DNA of 64,000 nt from Luteibacter aegosomatis (GTDB lineage: Bacteria; Pseudomonadota; Gammaproteobacteria; Xanthomonadales; Rhodanobacteraceae). Below are positions 35,833-45,476 of the stretch, one piece after another (within the stretch, counting starts at the first letter, position 1; every line of letters begins with the position of its first letter). The notes beneath the pieces were generated by a model. The model made no database searches. It had not been told where the DNA came from and saw only the letters and a list, made by a program, of their open reading frames with translations. The position numbers were made by a program, and so were the translations under genes. The stretch is taken from NCBI RefSeq assembly GCF_023078455.1, contig NZ_CP095740.1:4423501-4487500 (forward strand), in the 5' to 3' direction.

Positions 35833-38163
35833 ATGCAGAGCATCGAACAACGTATTGCCCAGGACATCGCCGCCAAGCCCGACCAGGTGCGCGCGGCGGT
35901 GGAACTGCTCGACGGCGGCGCCACCGTGCCGTTCATCGCGCGCTACCGCAAGGAAGTCACCGGCGGCCTCGACGACACGCAGCTGCGCCTGCTCGAAGAG
36001 CGCCTGCGTTACCTGCGTGAACTGGAGGACCGCCGCGCGGCCATCCTCGACAGCATCGCCGAGCAGGGCAAGATGACCGACGCCCTCAAGGCCGACATCC
36101 TCACCGCCGACACCAAGGCCCGGCTGGAAGATCTCTACCTCCCCTACAAGCCCAAGCGGCGCACCAAGGCGCAGATCGCCCGCGAGGCCGGCCTCGAGCC
36201 GCTGGCGCTGGGCCTTCGCGACGACCCATCGCAGGATCCGGAAACCTTCGCTACCGGCTTCGTCGACGCCGAGAAGGGCGTGGCCGATACGAAGGCCGCC
36301 CTTGACGGCGCCCGCGCCATCCTCATGGAGACCATCGCCGAAGACGCCGCCCTCGTCGGCGAACTGCGCGACTGGCTGTGGGACAAGGGCCAGATCCGCG
36401 CCACCGTGGTGCCCGGCAAGGAAAACGAAGGCGCGAAGTTCCGCGACTACTTCGACCACGTGGAACCCGTATCGAAGATTCCCTCGCACCGCTTGCTCGC
36501 GCTGATGCGCGCACGCAACGAGGGCGTGCTGGAAATCGACCTCAATCCCGGCCTCGACGCCGACCAGGGCCATGCCGAAGGCGAAGGCCGCGTCGCCGCG
36601 CGCGCCGGCATCGTCAACCAGGGCCGCCCGGCCGACGCGTGGCTGCGCGAAACCGTGCGCCTCACCTGGCGCGTGAAGCTGCACCTGCACCTTACGCTCG
36701 ACCTTTTCGGCCGCGTGCGCGAAAACGCCGAAGACGAAGCCATCCGCGTGTTCGGCGAAAACCTGAAGGACCTCCTGCTGGCCGCTCCCGCCGGCACGAA
36801 GACGGTGATGGGCCTCGACCCCGGCATCCGCACCGGCTGCAAGCTGGCCATCGTCGATGCCACGGGCAAGTTGCTCGCGTACGACACCATCTATCCGCAC
36901 GAACCGCGAAACCAGTGGGACCAATCCATCGCGCGCATCGCACAGTTGTGCAAGCAGCACGGCGTGAACCTCATCGCCATCGGCAACGGCACCGCCTCGC
37001 GCGAAACCGACAAGCTCGCCGGCGAGGTGATCCGCAAGCACGCCGACCTCAACCTCGCCAAGATCGTGGTGAGCGAAGCCGGTGCGTCGGTGTACTCGGC
37101 TTCGGAACTGGCAGCGAAGGAATTCCCCGACCTCGACGTCTCGATCCGTGGCGCGGTGTCCATCGCCCGCCGCCTGCAGGATCCCCTCGCCGAGCTGGTG
37201 AAGATCGAGCCCAAGGCCATCGGGGTGGGCCAGTACCAGCACGACGTGAACCAGGTGAAGCTCGCCCGCGCGCTCGATGCGCGCGTGGAAGACTGCGTGA
37301 ACGCCGTGGGCGTGGACGTCAACACGGCCTCGGCGCCGTTGCTGGCGCGCGTGGCGGGCCTGTCGTCCAGCGTGGCCGAGAACGTGGTCAAGCACCGCGA
37401 TGCCAACGGCCCCTTCCCCAGCCGCAAGGATCTCCTCAAGGTGCCGCGCCTGGGCGACAAGGCCTTCGAACAGTGCGCGGGCTTCCTGCGCATCACCGGC
37501 GGCAGCAATCCGCTGGATGCCAGTTCCGTGCATCCGGAGGCCTACCCGGTCGTCGAGCGCATCCTCAAGCAGTGCGGTCGCGAGGTGAAGCAGGTCATCG
37601 GCGACAGCGGGTTCCTGCGCGGTCTGAAGGCCGAGGATTTCACCGACGAGACGTTCGGCCTGCCGACGGTGCGCGACATCCTCAAGGAACTGGAAAAGCC
37701 CGGCCGCGACCCGCGTCCGGAATTCGTCGCGCCGAGCTTCGCCGAAGGCGTCGAAGACCTCAAGGACCTTCGCGAAGGCATGGTGCTGGAAGGCCGCGTC
37801 ACCAACGTGGCGGCCTTCGGCGCCTTCGTGGACATCGGCGTGCACCAGGACGGCCTCGTGCACGTCTCGGCGCTATCGCACACCTTCGTCAAGGATCCGC
37901 GCGACGCGGTGAAGGCCGGCGACATCGTCAAGGTGAAGGTCATGGAGATCGACATACCCCGCAAGCGCATCGCCCTGAGCATGCGTCTGGACGACGTGCC
38001 CGGGGAAGCGCGTGGCGGACGTCCCGCGCAACGTGACGACGCTTCCGGCGGCGGTCGACGCGGTGGCCAGGGTGGCGGGCGCGGCCCGATGCCGTCCAAG
38101 CCTGCCGCCGCGCCCGCCAACAGCGCTTTCGCGGACGCGTTTTCCCGCGCCCTGAAGAAGTAG
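35833..38163 (+). CDS. tex: RNA-binding transcriptional accessory protein Tex
   Basis: Cytosolic nucleic-acid-binding protein of the Tex/YhgF family, 776 residues, affecting transcription in several pathogens. In order: the helical Tex N-domain ([37 protein letters not shown]), a YqgF/RNase H-like domain ([21 protein letters not shown]), HhH motifs ([40 protein letters not shown]) and a C-terminal S1 domain ([20 protein letters not shown]). A Gly/Arg-rich tail follows. An AGGAA site precedes the ATG. It is a single-gene unit after the RDD gene. Confidence 0.96.
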   Translation: MQSIEQRIAQDIAAKPDQVRAAVELLDGGATVPFIARYRKEVTGGLDDTQLRLLEERLRYLRELEDRRAAILDSIAEQGKMTDALKADILTADTKARLEDLYLPYKPKRRTKAQIAREAGLEPLALGLRDDPSQDPETFATGFVDAEKGVADTKAALDGARAILMETIAEDAALVGELRDWLWDKGQIRATVVPGKENEGAKFRDYFDHVEPVSKIPSHRLLALMRARNEGVLEIDLNPGLDADQGHAEGEGRVAARAGIVNQGRPADAWLRETVRLTWRVKLHLHLTLDLFGRVRENAEDEAIRVFGENLKDLLLAAPAGTKTVMGLDPGIRTGCKLAIVDATGKLLAYDTIYPHEPRNQWDQSIARIAQLCKQHGVNLIAIGNGTASRETDKLAGEVIRKHADLNLAKIVVSEAGASVYSASELAAKEFPDLDVSIRGAVSIARRLQDPLAELVKIEPKAIGVGQYQHDVNQVKLARALDARVEDCVNAVGVDVNTASAPLLARVAGLSSSVAENVVKHRDANGPFPSRKDLLKVPRLGDKAFEQCAGFLRITGGSNPLDASSVHPEAYPVVERILKQCGREVKQVIGDSGFLRGLKAEDFTDETFGLPTVRDILKELEKPGRDPRPEFVAPSFAEGVEDLKDLREGMVLEGRVTNVAAFGAFVDIGVHQDGLVHVSALSHTFVKDPRDAVKAGDIVKVKVMEIDIPRKRIALSMRLDDVPGEARGGRPAQRDDASGGGRRGGQGGGRGPMPSKPAAAPANSAFADAFSRALKK

Positions 38164-38190
38164 GCCCTTTCGGCAAGAAACTTCTCAAAG

Positions 38191-38226
38191 CCCAGGGTTC
38201 ATCGGTGAAAACCCGAGGACCCTGGG
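38191..38226. repeat. Inverted repeat between tex and the esterase gene
   Basis: CCCAGGG (38191-38197) is mirrored by CCCTGGG (38220-38226), with AACCC/GGGTT-like pairing inside. No T-run follows. It may terminate tex or belong to the esterase leader. Confidence 0.4.
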
Positions 38227-38345
38227 ATGATCGCCTACACCCCGATGCAGGCCGCGATCGGCCGGCTTATCGCGGCGCAGCATGCGCCCGCGTATGGCTT
38301 TCCATTACCGTAACGATTCTCTAACACCCCCAGGGAGTGATCCAC

Positions 38346-40157
38346 ATGCGCATTCGCCATCTCGCCGGCGCCATCGGCGCCGCCCTCCTGTTCAGCGCCG
38401 GGGCGCACGCCGACGGTTTCCAGCAGGTCGTTTCCTTCGGCGATAGCCTGAGCGACAACGGCAACGTCTCCATCCTTGTCGGCTCCCCGGTGACCTCGCG
38501 CTTCACCACCAATCCCGGCACCGTCGCCGTGGAGAACATCGCGACGTACTTCAACCTTTCGCTGACGCCGTCGCTCCAGGGCGGCACGGACTACGCCTAC
38601 GGCAATGCGCGCGCGGCCGTCGCCAATCCCATCGCCGGTCCCCTGGTCGCGCCGCCGACCTCCGCCCAGATCCAGACCTACCTCGCCGCCAACGGCGGCA
38701 AGGCCAACCCCCATGCGCTCTACACGATGTGGATCGGCGCCAACGACCTGCTCGCCGCCGTGCAGAACCCGGCCAACGCCCAGGTGACCGTGGCCACCGC
38801 CGCGGCCAACGAAGTCGGCCAGATCCAGGCCCTGCAGGCCGCCGGCGCGAAGACCATCGTCGTGTTCAACCTGCCCGACGTGGGCAAGACGCCGGCAGCG
38901 ATGTCGCAGGGCGCCGCCGCGTCGGCCGGCCTCACGCAGCTGAGCCAGCTCTACAACGGCATCCTCTCCGGCGGCCTGGCATCCGCGCAGCGCGGCATCG
39001 TGCCGATCGACACCTACACGCTGCTCAACGAAGTCATCGCCAGCCCGTCCACCTACGGCTTCAAGAACGTCACCGTGCCCGTATGCACCACGTCCAGCTC
39101 GCTCAGCTGCTCGCCGGCCACGCTGCGCGATAGCGACGTCAACAGCTACCTGTTCGCCGACGGCATCCATCCGACCGCCGCCGCGCACGCCCTGCTCGGT
39201 CAGTACGCGGTGTCGGTCATCGAGGCGCCGCAGAAGATCTCCCTGCTGGGCGAGGCGGGCCTGGCCACCAACGCGGCGCACGTGCGTTCCCTGCGCAACC
39301 AGATGATGTCCGACAACTTCGGTGCGGACTCCCGCTTCTTCGCCTCGGTCGATTACGGCCAGCAGAAGTTCAAGGACACCGGCACCTCGCCGAAGACCGA
39401 CAGCGATAACGTCAACCTCACCGTCGGCGCCGACGCCAAGGTCAACGAGAACTTCAACGTCGGCGTCGCCCTCGGCCTCGGCCAGACCGATGCCAACTTC
39501 CAGGGCGGTGGCGGCTACAAGCTGCAGGACGTCGCCGGTTCGGGCTATGCGTTCTACCACGCGGGCGGCGGCTACGTCGGCGGCTTCGTCAGCTTCGGCC
39601 AACTGAGCTTCACCGACATCGATCGCCGCATCGACCTGGGCGCGGCGCGCCGCACCGAAACCGGCAAGACCGACGGTTCGCACGTCGGCGGCGGCCTGAG
39701 CGGCGGCTGGTGGTTCGGCAACGAATCGCTGAAGACCGGTCCGTTCGTGAGCGTGGAGTGGGAACAGCTTCGCGTGTTCGGCTACACCGAATACGGCAGC
39801 ACCAGCACCGCGATGCAGTTCGGCAAGCAGACCCGCAACGCGCGCATCGAAACCGGCGGCTGGCGCCTGCAGGGTTCGTGGCAGTCGGGCAGCACCACGC
39901 TGCATCCGTTCGCCGAAGTGGCCTACAACCACGACGGTCGCGCCGACGATCGCTTCGTCACCGCCGGCCTCACAAACATGTCGGGCCGCTTCAGCGTGCA
40001 GGGCTTCTTGCCCGACAAGAACTGGGTCACCGCCGACCTGGGCCTCTCGGCCGACTTCAGCCAGCGCTGGAGCGGTTGGGCCGCGTACAGCGGTCGTTTC
40101 GGCGATGATTCGCAGCGTTACAACAGCCTGAACCTCGGCGTGAAGATGGCGTTCTGA
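38346..40157 (+). CDS. GDSL-family autotransporter esterase/lipase
   Basis: Outer-membrane-anchored esterase of the EstA type (type Va secretion), 603 residues. The signal peptide is RHLAGAIGAALLFSAGAHA. The passenger is a GDSL hydrolase with block I VVSFGDSLSDNGN, block III WIGANDLL and catalytic Asp/His in FADGIHPTAAAH. From about residue 310 a 12-strand autotransporter barrel begins (RNQMMSDNFG, YGQQKF) and ends LNLGVKMAF with the terminal phenylalanine. ATG 38346 follows GGGAG at proper spacing; the GTG at 38337 is less likely. A strong terminator follows. Expected role: hydrolysis of lipids or esters at the cell surface. Confidence 0.95.
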   Translation: MRIRHLAGAIGAALLFSAGAHADGFQQVVSFGDSLSDNGNVSILVGSPVTSRFTTNPGTVAVENIATYFNLSLTPSLQGGTDYAYGNARAAVANPIAGPLVAPPTSAQIQTYLAANGGKANPHALYTMWIGANDLLAAVQNPANAQVTVATAAANEVGQIQALQAAGAKTIVVFNLPDVGKTPAAMSQGAAASAGLTQLSQLYNGILSGGLASAQRGIVPIDTYTLLNEVIASPSTYGFKNVTVPVCTTSSSLSCSPATLRDSDVNSYLFADGIHPTAAAHALLGQYAVSVIEAPQKISLLGEAGLATNAAHVRSLRNQMMSDNFGADSRFFASVDYGQQKFKDTGTSPKTDSDNVNLTVGADAKVNENFNVGVALGLGQTDANFQGGGGYKLQDVAGSGYAFYHAGGGYVGGFVSFGQLSFTDIDRRIDLGAARRTETGKTDGSHVGGGLSGGWWFGNESLKTGPFVSVEWEQLRVFGYTEYGSTSTAMQFGKQTRNARIETGGWRLQGSWQSGSTTLHPFAEVAYNHDGRADDRFVTAGLTNMSGRFSVQGFLPDKNWVTADLGLSADFSQRWSGWAAYSGRFGDDSQRYNSLNLGVKMAF

Positions 40158-40180
40158 TTCGCAAAGCCGATGTCACAAGA

Positions 40181-40208
40181 AAAACGCCGGCAGTGCCGGC
40201 GTTTTTTT
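40181..40208 (+). terminator. Intrinsic terminator of the esterase gene
   Basis: The perfect stem ACGCCGGC/GCCGGCGT is followed by TTTTTTT on the plus strand and preceded by AAAAA, so it can also work leftward. Confidence 0.9.
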
Positions 40209-40260
40209 GGCCTCTGAGCATCGCTTGGTTTAGGAATGGACCACTCATTCCGCCCGTGGA

Positions 40261-40632
40261 CTAGTTTGAATACAGGCCGCTTTCGAACGGTCCCGGCGCA
40301 CCGGTGATCCATTCCGGCCCCGGGGCGCAGATGTTGGTCTCGGCGCAGAAATTCTGCCTCACCCACGGATCGACGTTGGCGCCATAACCGACCGACTTCA
40401 CGTCGTTGCTATCGCAGCTGTAGGTCACGGCCACCGCATTGGCGAGGTTATTGCTCTGGGCGGTGCCCCAGTGCTGGGCGACGCCGTTGCAGAAGCGAAT
40501 CGATTGGCCGATGGCCTGCGTACCGCTATAGAACACATATGACACTACCTGAGTGGGTAATGCCTGGGCCTCGCCGACGGCGAACGCACTCGTGACGACC
40601 ACTCCTGCGACCATGGCCAGCAACTTGTTCAT
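40261..40632 (-). CDS. Small secreted cysteine-containing protein
   Basis: A 123-residue product with a clear signal peptide (MNKLLAMVAGVVVTSAFAVG, likely cleavage after AQA). The mature part of about 98 residues contains VSYVFYSGTQAIGQSIRFCN and four cysteines: one in RFCNG, one in YSCDS, and FCAETNIC. The YYS/YSG opening after the signal peptide resembles small exported proteins of the DUF6289 type, but I am not certain of the family. GGGGAG lies upstream of the ATG. It is convergent with the esterase gene and uses the shared terminator. Function unknown. Confidence 0.7.
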   Translation of the reverse strand: MNKLLAMVAGVVVTSAFAVGEAQALPTQVVSYVFYSGTQAIGQSIRFCNGVAQHWGTAQSNNLANAVAVTYSCDSNDVKSVGYGANVDPWVRQNFCAETNICAPGPEWITGAPGPFESGLYSN

Positions 40633-40803
40633 CGCACACTCCCCGGATCACCTCGACATGAGGTGGTTGCGGGAAAAGCTATCAACGCGGTCAAACAGGT
40701 GAAGTAGGCTCGTTCTGCTTTCGACGTAGGTCTAGGCCCCTACGTCAGCTAGGACATCGCCTACACAAAACAGGCAAATCGTCACCAGCGGAAACATGGC
40801 GAC

Positions 40804-40830
40804 AAAAAAAAGCCGCCCAGGGGGCGGCTT
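40804..40830 (-). terminator. Intrinsic terminator of the YbaY-like lipoprotein gene
   Basis: On the minus strand GCCGCCC/GGGCGGC is followed by eight T residues, 24 bases after the lipoprotein stop. Confidence 0.9.
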
Positions 40831-40854
40831 CTTCGGTGAGGCGCTAGCGCAGGC

Positions 40855-41703
40855 TTACTTCTTACCGCCGGCCTTCGAAAGCATCGCTTCGGCCTGGCTC
40901 TTCAGGCTGTTAGCCTCGTCGTCGCCGAGCACGTCGACCTTGCCGCCGGCTTCCTTCTCCTTCAGCACCAACTCACCCGCATCGTTCCAGCCCGCGCGCT
41001 CGGTGGACGTCGGCTTGCCATCCTTGCTCGGCTTCTTCTCCTGCACGATGACCCACGGCTTGCCGTTCTTGTAAGCGTAGTTGGTCGAGGTGAACCCCTT
41101 GTCGCCGTAGTCGACCAGTTCAATGACGAACTGGACGTCATTGCCCTTCTTGAAGATCTGCCAGCCGCGCGATTCGCCTTCCTTCAGCGCGGTACCCTGG
41201 GTGACCTTCAGACCACCGATGTTCTTCTTCAAGCTGTTGAAGCCCGCGAGCTCCTTCTCGCCCGGAGTGGCTTCACCCACCAGCTGGATGTTGGCGACGT
41301 TCTTCGCGCCCTTGGTGAGTACCGGCGTCTTCAGCGGCGACGAATAGTGACGCTCGCCGTCCTGGAGCGACACGTCGACGATGTACATGTCGTTCGGGTT
41401 GAGGTCCGACGCATTGAAATCGAGCTGGAAGGGCTGCGGCAGCGTCACCGGTGCGATGGTCTTGACGGCGAGGGGCTGCGAGCCCTCCGCGGAGACATCG
41501 ACCAGCTTGAGTTCGAGCTTGGCATCGGGAGAAAGCTGCTTGCCCGCATCGCGCAGGGTCACGGTACCCGTGACGTTGTTGGCCGGGGCGGAAGCCTCGG
41601 GCGTACCACCGTTGGCGGCCTGCTGGCCGTTATCGGAAGAACCGCCGCAACCGGCAAGGGCCAGCGTGGCCACGGATGCGAGCGACAAGAAAAGCCTGCG
41701 CAT
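40855..41703 (-). CDS. YbaY/YscW-like lipoprotein
   Basis: A 282-residue lipoprotein. The N-terminus MRRLFLSLASVATLALAGC has a lipobox with Cys19 as the acylated residue, followed by a low-complexity Gly/Ala/Asn linker. Residues about 40-125 (VTGTVTLRDAGKQLSPDAKL, VSLQDGERHYSSPLKTPVLT) resemble the YbaY/YscW beta-sandwich domain found in envelope lipoproteins. The C-terminal part is Lys/Glu-rich and unassigned. ATG 41703 is chosen because the signal sequence begins there; the longer frame adds an unrelated leader. The leader to its right (41704-41940) is AT-richer than average and probably holds its promoter. Confidence 0.82.
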   Translation of the reverse strand: MRRLFLSLASVATLALAGCGGSSDNGQQAANGGTPEASAPANNVTGTVTLRDAGKQLSPDAKLELKLVDVSAEGSQPLAVKTIAPVTLPQPFQLDFNASDLNPNDMYIVDVSLQDGERHYSSPLKTPVLTKGAKNVANIQLVGEATPGEKELAGFNSLKKNIGGLKVTQGTALKEGESRGWQIFKKGNDVQFVIELVDYGDKGFTSTNYAYKNGKPWVIVQEKKPSKDGKPTSTERAGWNDAGELVLKEKEAGGKVDVLGDDEANSLKSQAEAMLSKAGGKK

Positions 41704-41940
41704 GGGTCTGAACCTCGTAACGGATCGAAAAAAGAGCGGGTCACGCAAGATACGCACGCGCATGGCGCGCCATAACTCACAGGGGGAACGTCGGAGCATA
41801 CCGGCAAATGTGCCGCCGGAAAAGTCAAGTGTGGAGAATGCCGCAAACGGCGCATCACGACACACTTGGAAAGCTTTTGGTAATGTTTGCCGATTTTACA
41901 CCAGAATCCGTAATTTCTAACGCAAATCAGAGGGTTATGG

Positions 41941-41970
41941 AAAAAAAAGCGCCGCCCCAAGGGGCGGCGC
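41941..41970 (-). terminator. Intrinsic terminator of the first Oar-like receptor gene
   Basis: GCGCCGCCCC/GGGGCGGCGC is a perfect stem with a two-base loop, followed on the minus strand by eight T residues. It lies 26 bases after the receptor stop. Confidence 0.92.
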
Positions 41971-41995
41971 CTTTGCTTTACGACGTTCCGGTGGA

Positions 41996-44900
41996 TCAGA
42001 AGTCGTAGGTGATGCCGAAGCGGACGTAGCGCGGGGTTTCCCACGACGAAGGCGTACGGTAATTGCCGTTCGAGTAGTCCGGATCCAGACGCGTCGGCCG
42101 CTGCTCATTGAAGATGTTGTACACGTTCACGTTGAACGCGAGCTTGTGGTCGGCGAAGGACGGACGGTACTCAGCGTTCAGCGACACGATGCGCGTCCAC
42201 GGCGTATCGCCTGCCGTACCGTACGGTGCCGGCACGCCATTGCACCAGTGGTAGTAATTGCCGTTATACGCCGGCACGGTCTGGTTCGGACCATACAGTC
42301 CTTCGCATGACGTCGGCGCACCGGAAGCCACAGTCAGGATACCCGACAGGTTCCACTCGGGGTTGATCTGCCAGGAACCATACGCCTTGACCTGGTGACG
42401 ATGGTCGTTCGGCAGGCGGCCGGAACCGTATTCCATGATGCTCGGGAAATCCCAGTCCTGAGTCGCCGCGATGTCCTGCTGGCCAATGTCGGACTTCACC
42501 TGACCTTCCGAGTTACCGTAGCTCTTCGAGAAGGTGTAGGTGATCTTGCCCCACCAAGTACCGTCGAACGGATGCTCGATGTACGTATCGAGCGCGTAGT
42601 ACTTGCGCTTTACGTGCGGGAAGCCGAAGTCGGCATTGGTGATTTCGACCTGCTGGTAGCCGCCAGCGGCGTTCGGCAACTGGAAGGTCGCGGCCGAGCC
42701 CGGGTTGAAGAAGTAGCAACCGCGCAGTCCCGACAGGTCGGCACCCTGCAGGGTAGCCTGCTCTTCGAAGACATCCGTGTCGCAGACGTCGTCGATAGCA
42801 CGGTTCAGCCTGCGGAACGTCGCCTTCATACCGACGTTGTACTTGTCGTTCAACGCCTTGTCGAAGCCCAGGATGTACTCGTTCTGCGACTGAGCCTTGA
42901 GGTTCTTCGCCGTGACCGTGTTCGGATCCGGAGCCTGGCCGAACTCGCGGTTAGCCGAATAGGGCGTGCCCGGACCATTGCTGGTGTTGATCGGCGTCAG
43001 ACCGGTGGGATAGCCGTTGGCATCGATACCGGTGTAGGTGTAGAACGTCTGGGTGTAAAGCGAGCCCGCGGCACCGCGCAGCGCGACGCTGGTCGGAAGT
43101 GCGAGGTAGTAACGGCCGGCATTGCCGTAGACCTTGAGCGACGAGTCACCGAACACGTCCCAGCTGAAGCCGAGGCGGGGCGCCCACTGGGGACGCGTCT
43201 GGCGGATATAGGCCTGGCCATCCGGGTTGTAGTTGGTGAACTGATCGTTGCGCAGGCCGAGCTTCACCAGCCACCGATCGTTCACCTGCCACGAATCTTC
43301 GATGTACTGGGCACGCTGTTCCACGCGCGTCGAAGCGCTCGTCGACTGGACGTACTTGTCGACGAAGTAGCCGTTTTCGCCGCCCGGATAGTTGATCGGT
43401 GCGTCGACTTCACCATCGGCGATCTCGCTCGCCGGGTTCGTCTGAATGCCGTACTGCCAGGCGTAACCGGCATTCGGCGCCATCAGCGAGCTGTCGTTGA
43501 TGTCCTGCGTGCGCTGGTTGTCGATACCCGCCGTGATGGTGTGATCACCGAGCTTGTAGGTCAAGTCGATACGGTAGTTGGCACCACGCGTCTGGTGCGA
43601 CGGATCCGTAATGTGAAGAACCTTGTTGGCATTGGTGATCGGCGTGCCGCCATTGAGGGCAGGGTTCTGCTTGGTCGAGCTCAGGATCGGGATCAGGTCC
43701 GCATAGTCGTTGATCGGATCCTGCCAGATATCGGTCTTCTGCTTGCCGTACTGTGCCGAAATGGTGAAGTCGTCGGTGATGTAACCGGTGTACTTGGCGA
43801 TCCACATGCGCGCGGACGTCTTCGTCGCCACGTCCGCACCGAGGTAATCCCCGCGCTGGAAGTTATCGTAGTCGTACGCGTAGTTCTGGCCGCTGTACTC
43901 GTGCTTGGTGGAAGCACCGGTCAGTTCGAGGATGTGGTTGTCGGTGATGTTCCAGTCGAGCTTGGCATACCACTTCGGATCCTTGAAGGTCCGCTTGGTC
44001 TGCTGGGCGGCGCTGGAGCTCACGCTGGTGTACTTGTCTTCCGTACGGTCACCTTCGACCGACGCGAACATGAACAGCTTGTCCTTGATGAGCGGACCAC
44101 CGACGTATGCGCTCTCGACGGCTTCCCAGCCCTTGTTGGCGCTGCGGTTCTGGTAAAGCGTGCCATTGAGGCTGCCGCCGGGGAAAGCTTCGCCGTAGTA
44201 AGTGCTACGCGGCGTGGCGCGAGCCCATTCCGGCGTGTAGAGCACCTGCGCACCAAAGTGCCATTCGTTGGTACCGCGCTTGCCGATCTGGTTGATGACG
44301 CCACCGTCGGAGCGACCGTAAGCGGCGCCGTAGCCGCCGGTCAGCACTTCCTGCTGTTCGATCGAGCCGTAGGGCAGCTCGATGCCGCCAAGGCCATTCA
44401 GCGGGTCGGTGACGTTCATGCCGTTGATGTAGTAGGCATTTTCCGACACGCCGGCACCACCGAAGGACGAAAGGGGCTTGCCCGTCGCCTGGCTGGTGAA
44501 GTCCGAGCTACCGGCCACGACGCCCGGAGCCAGCTGTGCGATCGCATCTGCGCTACGAGCGAGGGGAAGCCTCTGCAGCTGCTGGGACGTGATGACGGTA
44601 CGCGAATCCACGCCCGTGACGTCGATGGACGGCAGGGCGTTGGCGGAAACCGTCACGCCGCTGAGGTCCTGCGCATTGCCGGCCGTGGCGGCGGCATTCG
44701 CGAACGAAACCTCCGTACCGGAACCCACGCGGATGCCGACGTTTTCACGAGTGGAGACGGTTGCACCGTCGGCCATCAGCGATACGTTGTAGGTACCCAC
44801 CGGCAGGTTGCTGACCGTATAACGACCGGACTGGTCGACGGTGACCGTACGGGTCACGCCCGAGGTGCTGGTCACGGTGACGGTCTGACCCGGCGTGGCC

Positions 44901-45028
44901 TGGCCGAAGATCGTGCCGGAGGTGGACTGAGCGAGAACGGCGCCGGTGCCGCCGAGGCCAACCGCCAGGGCAACCGCCAACGCGGAACGACGCAGGGCCG
45001 ATGCCTGCAGAATGCTGCGAGAACTCAT
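41996..45028 (-). CDS. Oar-like TonB-dependent receptor 1
   Basis: Outer-membrane receptor of 1,010 residues. The signal peptide (ALAVALAVGLGGTGAVLAQ) is followed by a carboxypeptidase-regulatory-like beta domain (about residues 35-105: TVTVDQSGRYTVSNLPVGTY). Then come LPSIDVTGVDSRTVITSQQL, a plug with AQLAPGVVAGSS and VLTGGYGAAYGRSDGGVINQ, and a 22-strand-type barrel ending RYVRFGITYDF. Oar-type receptors import large or unusual substrates in an energy-dependent manner; the ligand is unknown. ATG 45028 follows GGGGAGA, also seen before the two paralogues. Just upstream in the leader is a hairpin GGCCC/GGGCC (45048-45062). It is the leftmost of three tandem paralogues. Confidence 0.93.
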   Translation of the reverse strand: MSSRSILQASALRRSALAVALAVGLGGTGAVLAQSTSGTIFGQATPGQTVTVTSTSGVTRTVTVDQSGRYTVSNLPVGTYNVSLMADGATVSTRENVGIRVGSGTEVSFANAAATAGNAQDLSGVTVSANALPSIDVTGVDSRTVITSQQLQRLPLARSADAIAQLAPGVVAGSSDFTSQATGKPLSSFGGAGVSENAYYINGMNVTDPLNGLGGIELPYGSIEQQEVLTGGYGAAYGRSDGGVINQIGKRGTNEWHFGAQVLYTPEWARATPRSTYYGEAFPGGSLNGTLYQNRSANKGWEAVESAYVGGPLIKDKLFMFASVEGDRTEDKYTSVSSSAAQQTKRTFKDPKWYAKLDWNITDNHILELTGASTKHEYSGQNYAYDYDNFQRGDYLGADVATKTSARMWIAKYTGYITDDFTISAQYGKQKTDIWQDPINDYADLIPILSSTKQNPALNGGTPITNANKVLHITDPSHQTRGANYRIDLTYKLGDHTITAGIDNQRTQDINDSSLMAPNAGYAWQYGIQTNPASEIADGEVDAPINYPGGENGYFVDKYVQSTSASTRVEQRAQYIEDSWQVNDRWLVKLGLRNDQFTNYNPDGQAYIRQTRPQWAPRLGFSWDVFGDSSLKVYGNAGRYYLALPTSVALRGAAGSLYTQTFYTYTGIDANGYPTGLTPINTSNGPGTPYSANREFGQAPDPNTVTAKNLKAQSQNEYILGFDKALNDKYNVGMKATFRRLNRAIDDVCDTDVFEEQATLQGADLSGLRGCYFFNPGSAATFQLPNAAGGYQQVEITNADFGFPHVKRKYYALDTYIEHPFDGTWWGKITYTFSKSYGNSEGQVKSDIGQQDIAATQDWDFPSIMEYGSGRLPNDHRHQVKAYGSWQINPEWNLSGILTVASGAPTSCEGLYGPNQTVPAYNGNYYHWCNGVPAPYGTAGDTPWTRIVSLNAEYRPSFADHKLAFNVNVYNIFNEQRPTRLDPDYSNGNYRTPSSWETPRYVRFGITYDF

Positions 45029-45261
45029 GTGCAAATCTCCCCAGATCGGCCCGAACCGGGCCTGAAAAACGAGCAACCCGGCACAGGCCGGAAAAATAAA
45101 GGCCTTGGCGGTGCACGTTTCCGGGGTGATTCCTCGCCGCCAACTCCTCCCAGAGTGGCGCCGTCCCCATGAGACCTGCTCCCGACAAGTCCGTCGACTC
45201 TTGCTGTACGCGATCGACTTCACGGTTTGTGAAACCAATCCGACAGGATTCGCCGATGCCG

Positions 45262-45291
45262 AACATAGGGGCAGGCGGGCGGCCGTGTCAA
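45262..45291 (-). promoter_or_regulatory. Putative promoter of Oar-like receptor 1
   Basis: On the minus strand TTGACA (45286-45291) and TATGTT (45262-45267) are separated by 18 bases, giving a leader of about 225 bases to the receptor ATG. Confidence 0.5.
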
Positions 45292-45435
45292 CAAATTATT
45301 TACAAGGCATTGGCCCGGAAATAAGGATCTGGCGGGAGAGCGGGCTGCTTATCGGCCGGAAAAGGCCACCGGTGGGCCGGTGGCAATTCGGGGAGACGTT
45401 AGTGCGGCTGCCGTCCTGGCTCATTTTTTGCCGGG

Positions 45436-45468
45436 TAAAAATATCCGGGGAGGGTCCCTCCTCCCCGG
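45436..45468 (-). terminator. Intrinsic terminator of Oar-like receptor 2
   Basis: The stem CCGGGGA/TCCCCGG (45445-45468) is followed on the minus strand by ATATTTTTA. It lies about 10 bases after the receptor stop. A second GC-rich hairpin, GCCACCGG/CCGGTGGC, lies further left near 45366-45385. Confidence 0.75.
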
Positions 45469-45476
45469 CGTGCCGC

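Noticed and set aside
38227..38313. A 28-residue frame starting ATGATCGCC before the esterase gene
   Set aside because: No ribosome binding site (it follows a hairpin arm), too short, and no recognisable features.
40229..40250. TTAGGAAT...ATTCC as a third copy of the receptor palindrome
   Set aside because: Spacing and arms differ (GGAATG/CATTCC with a longer gap), and it lies at the ends of convergent genes, not in a promoter.
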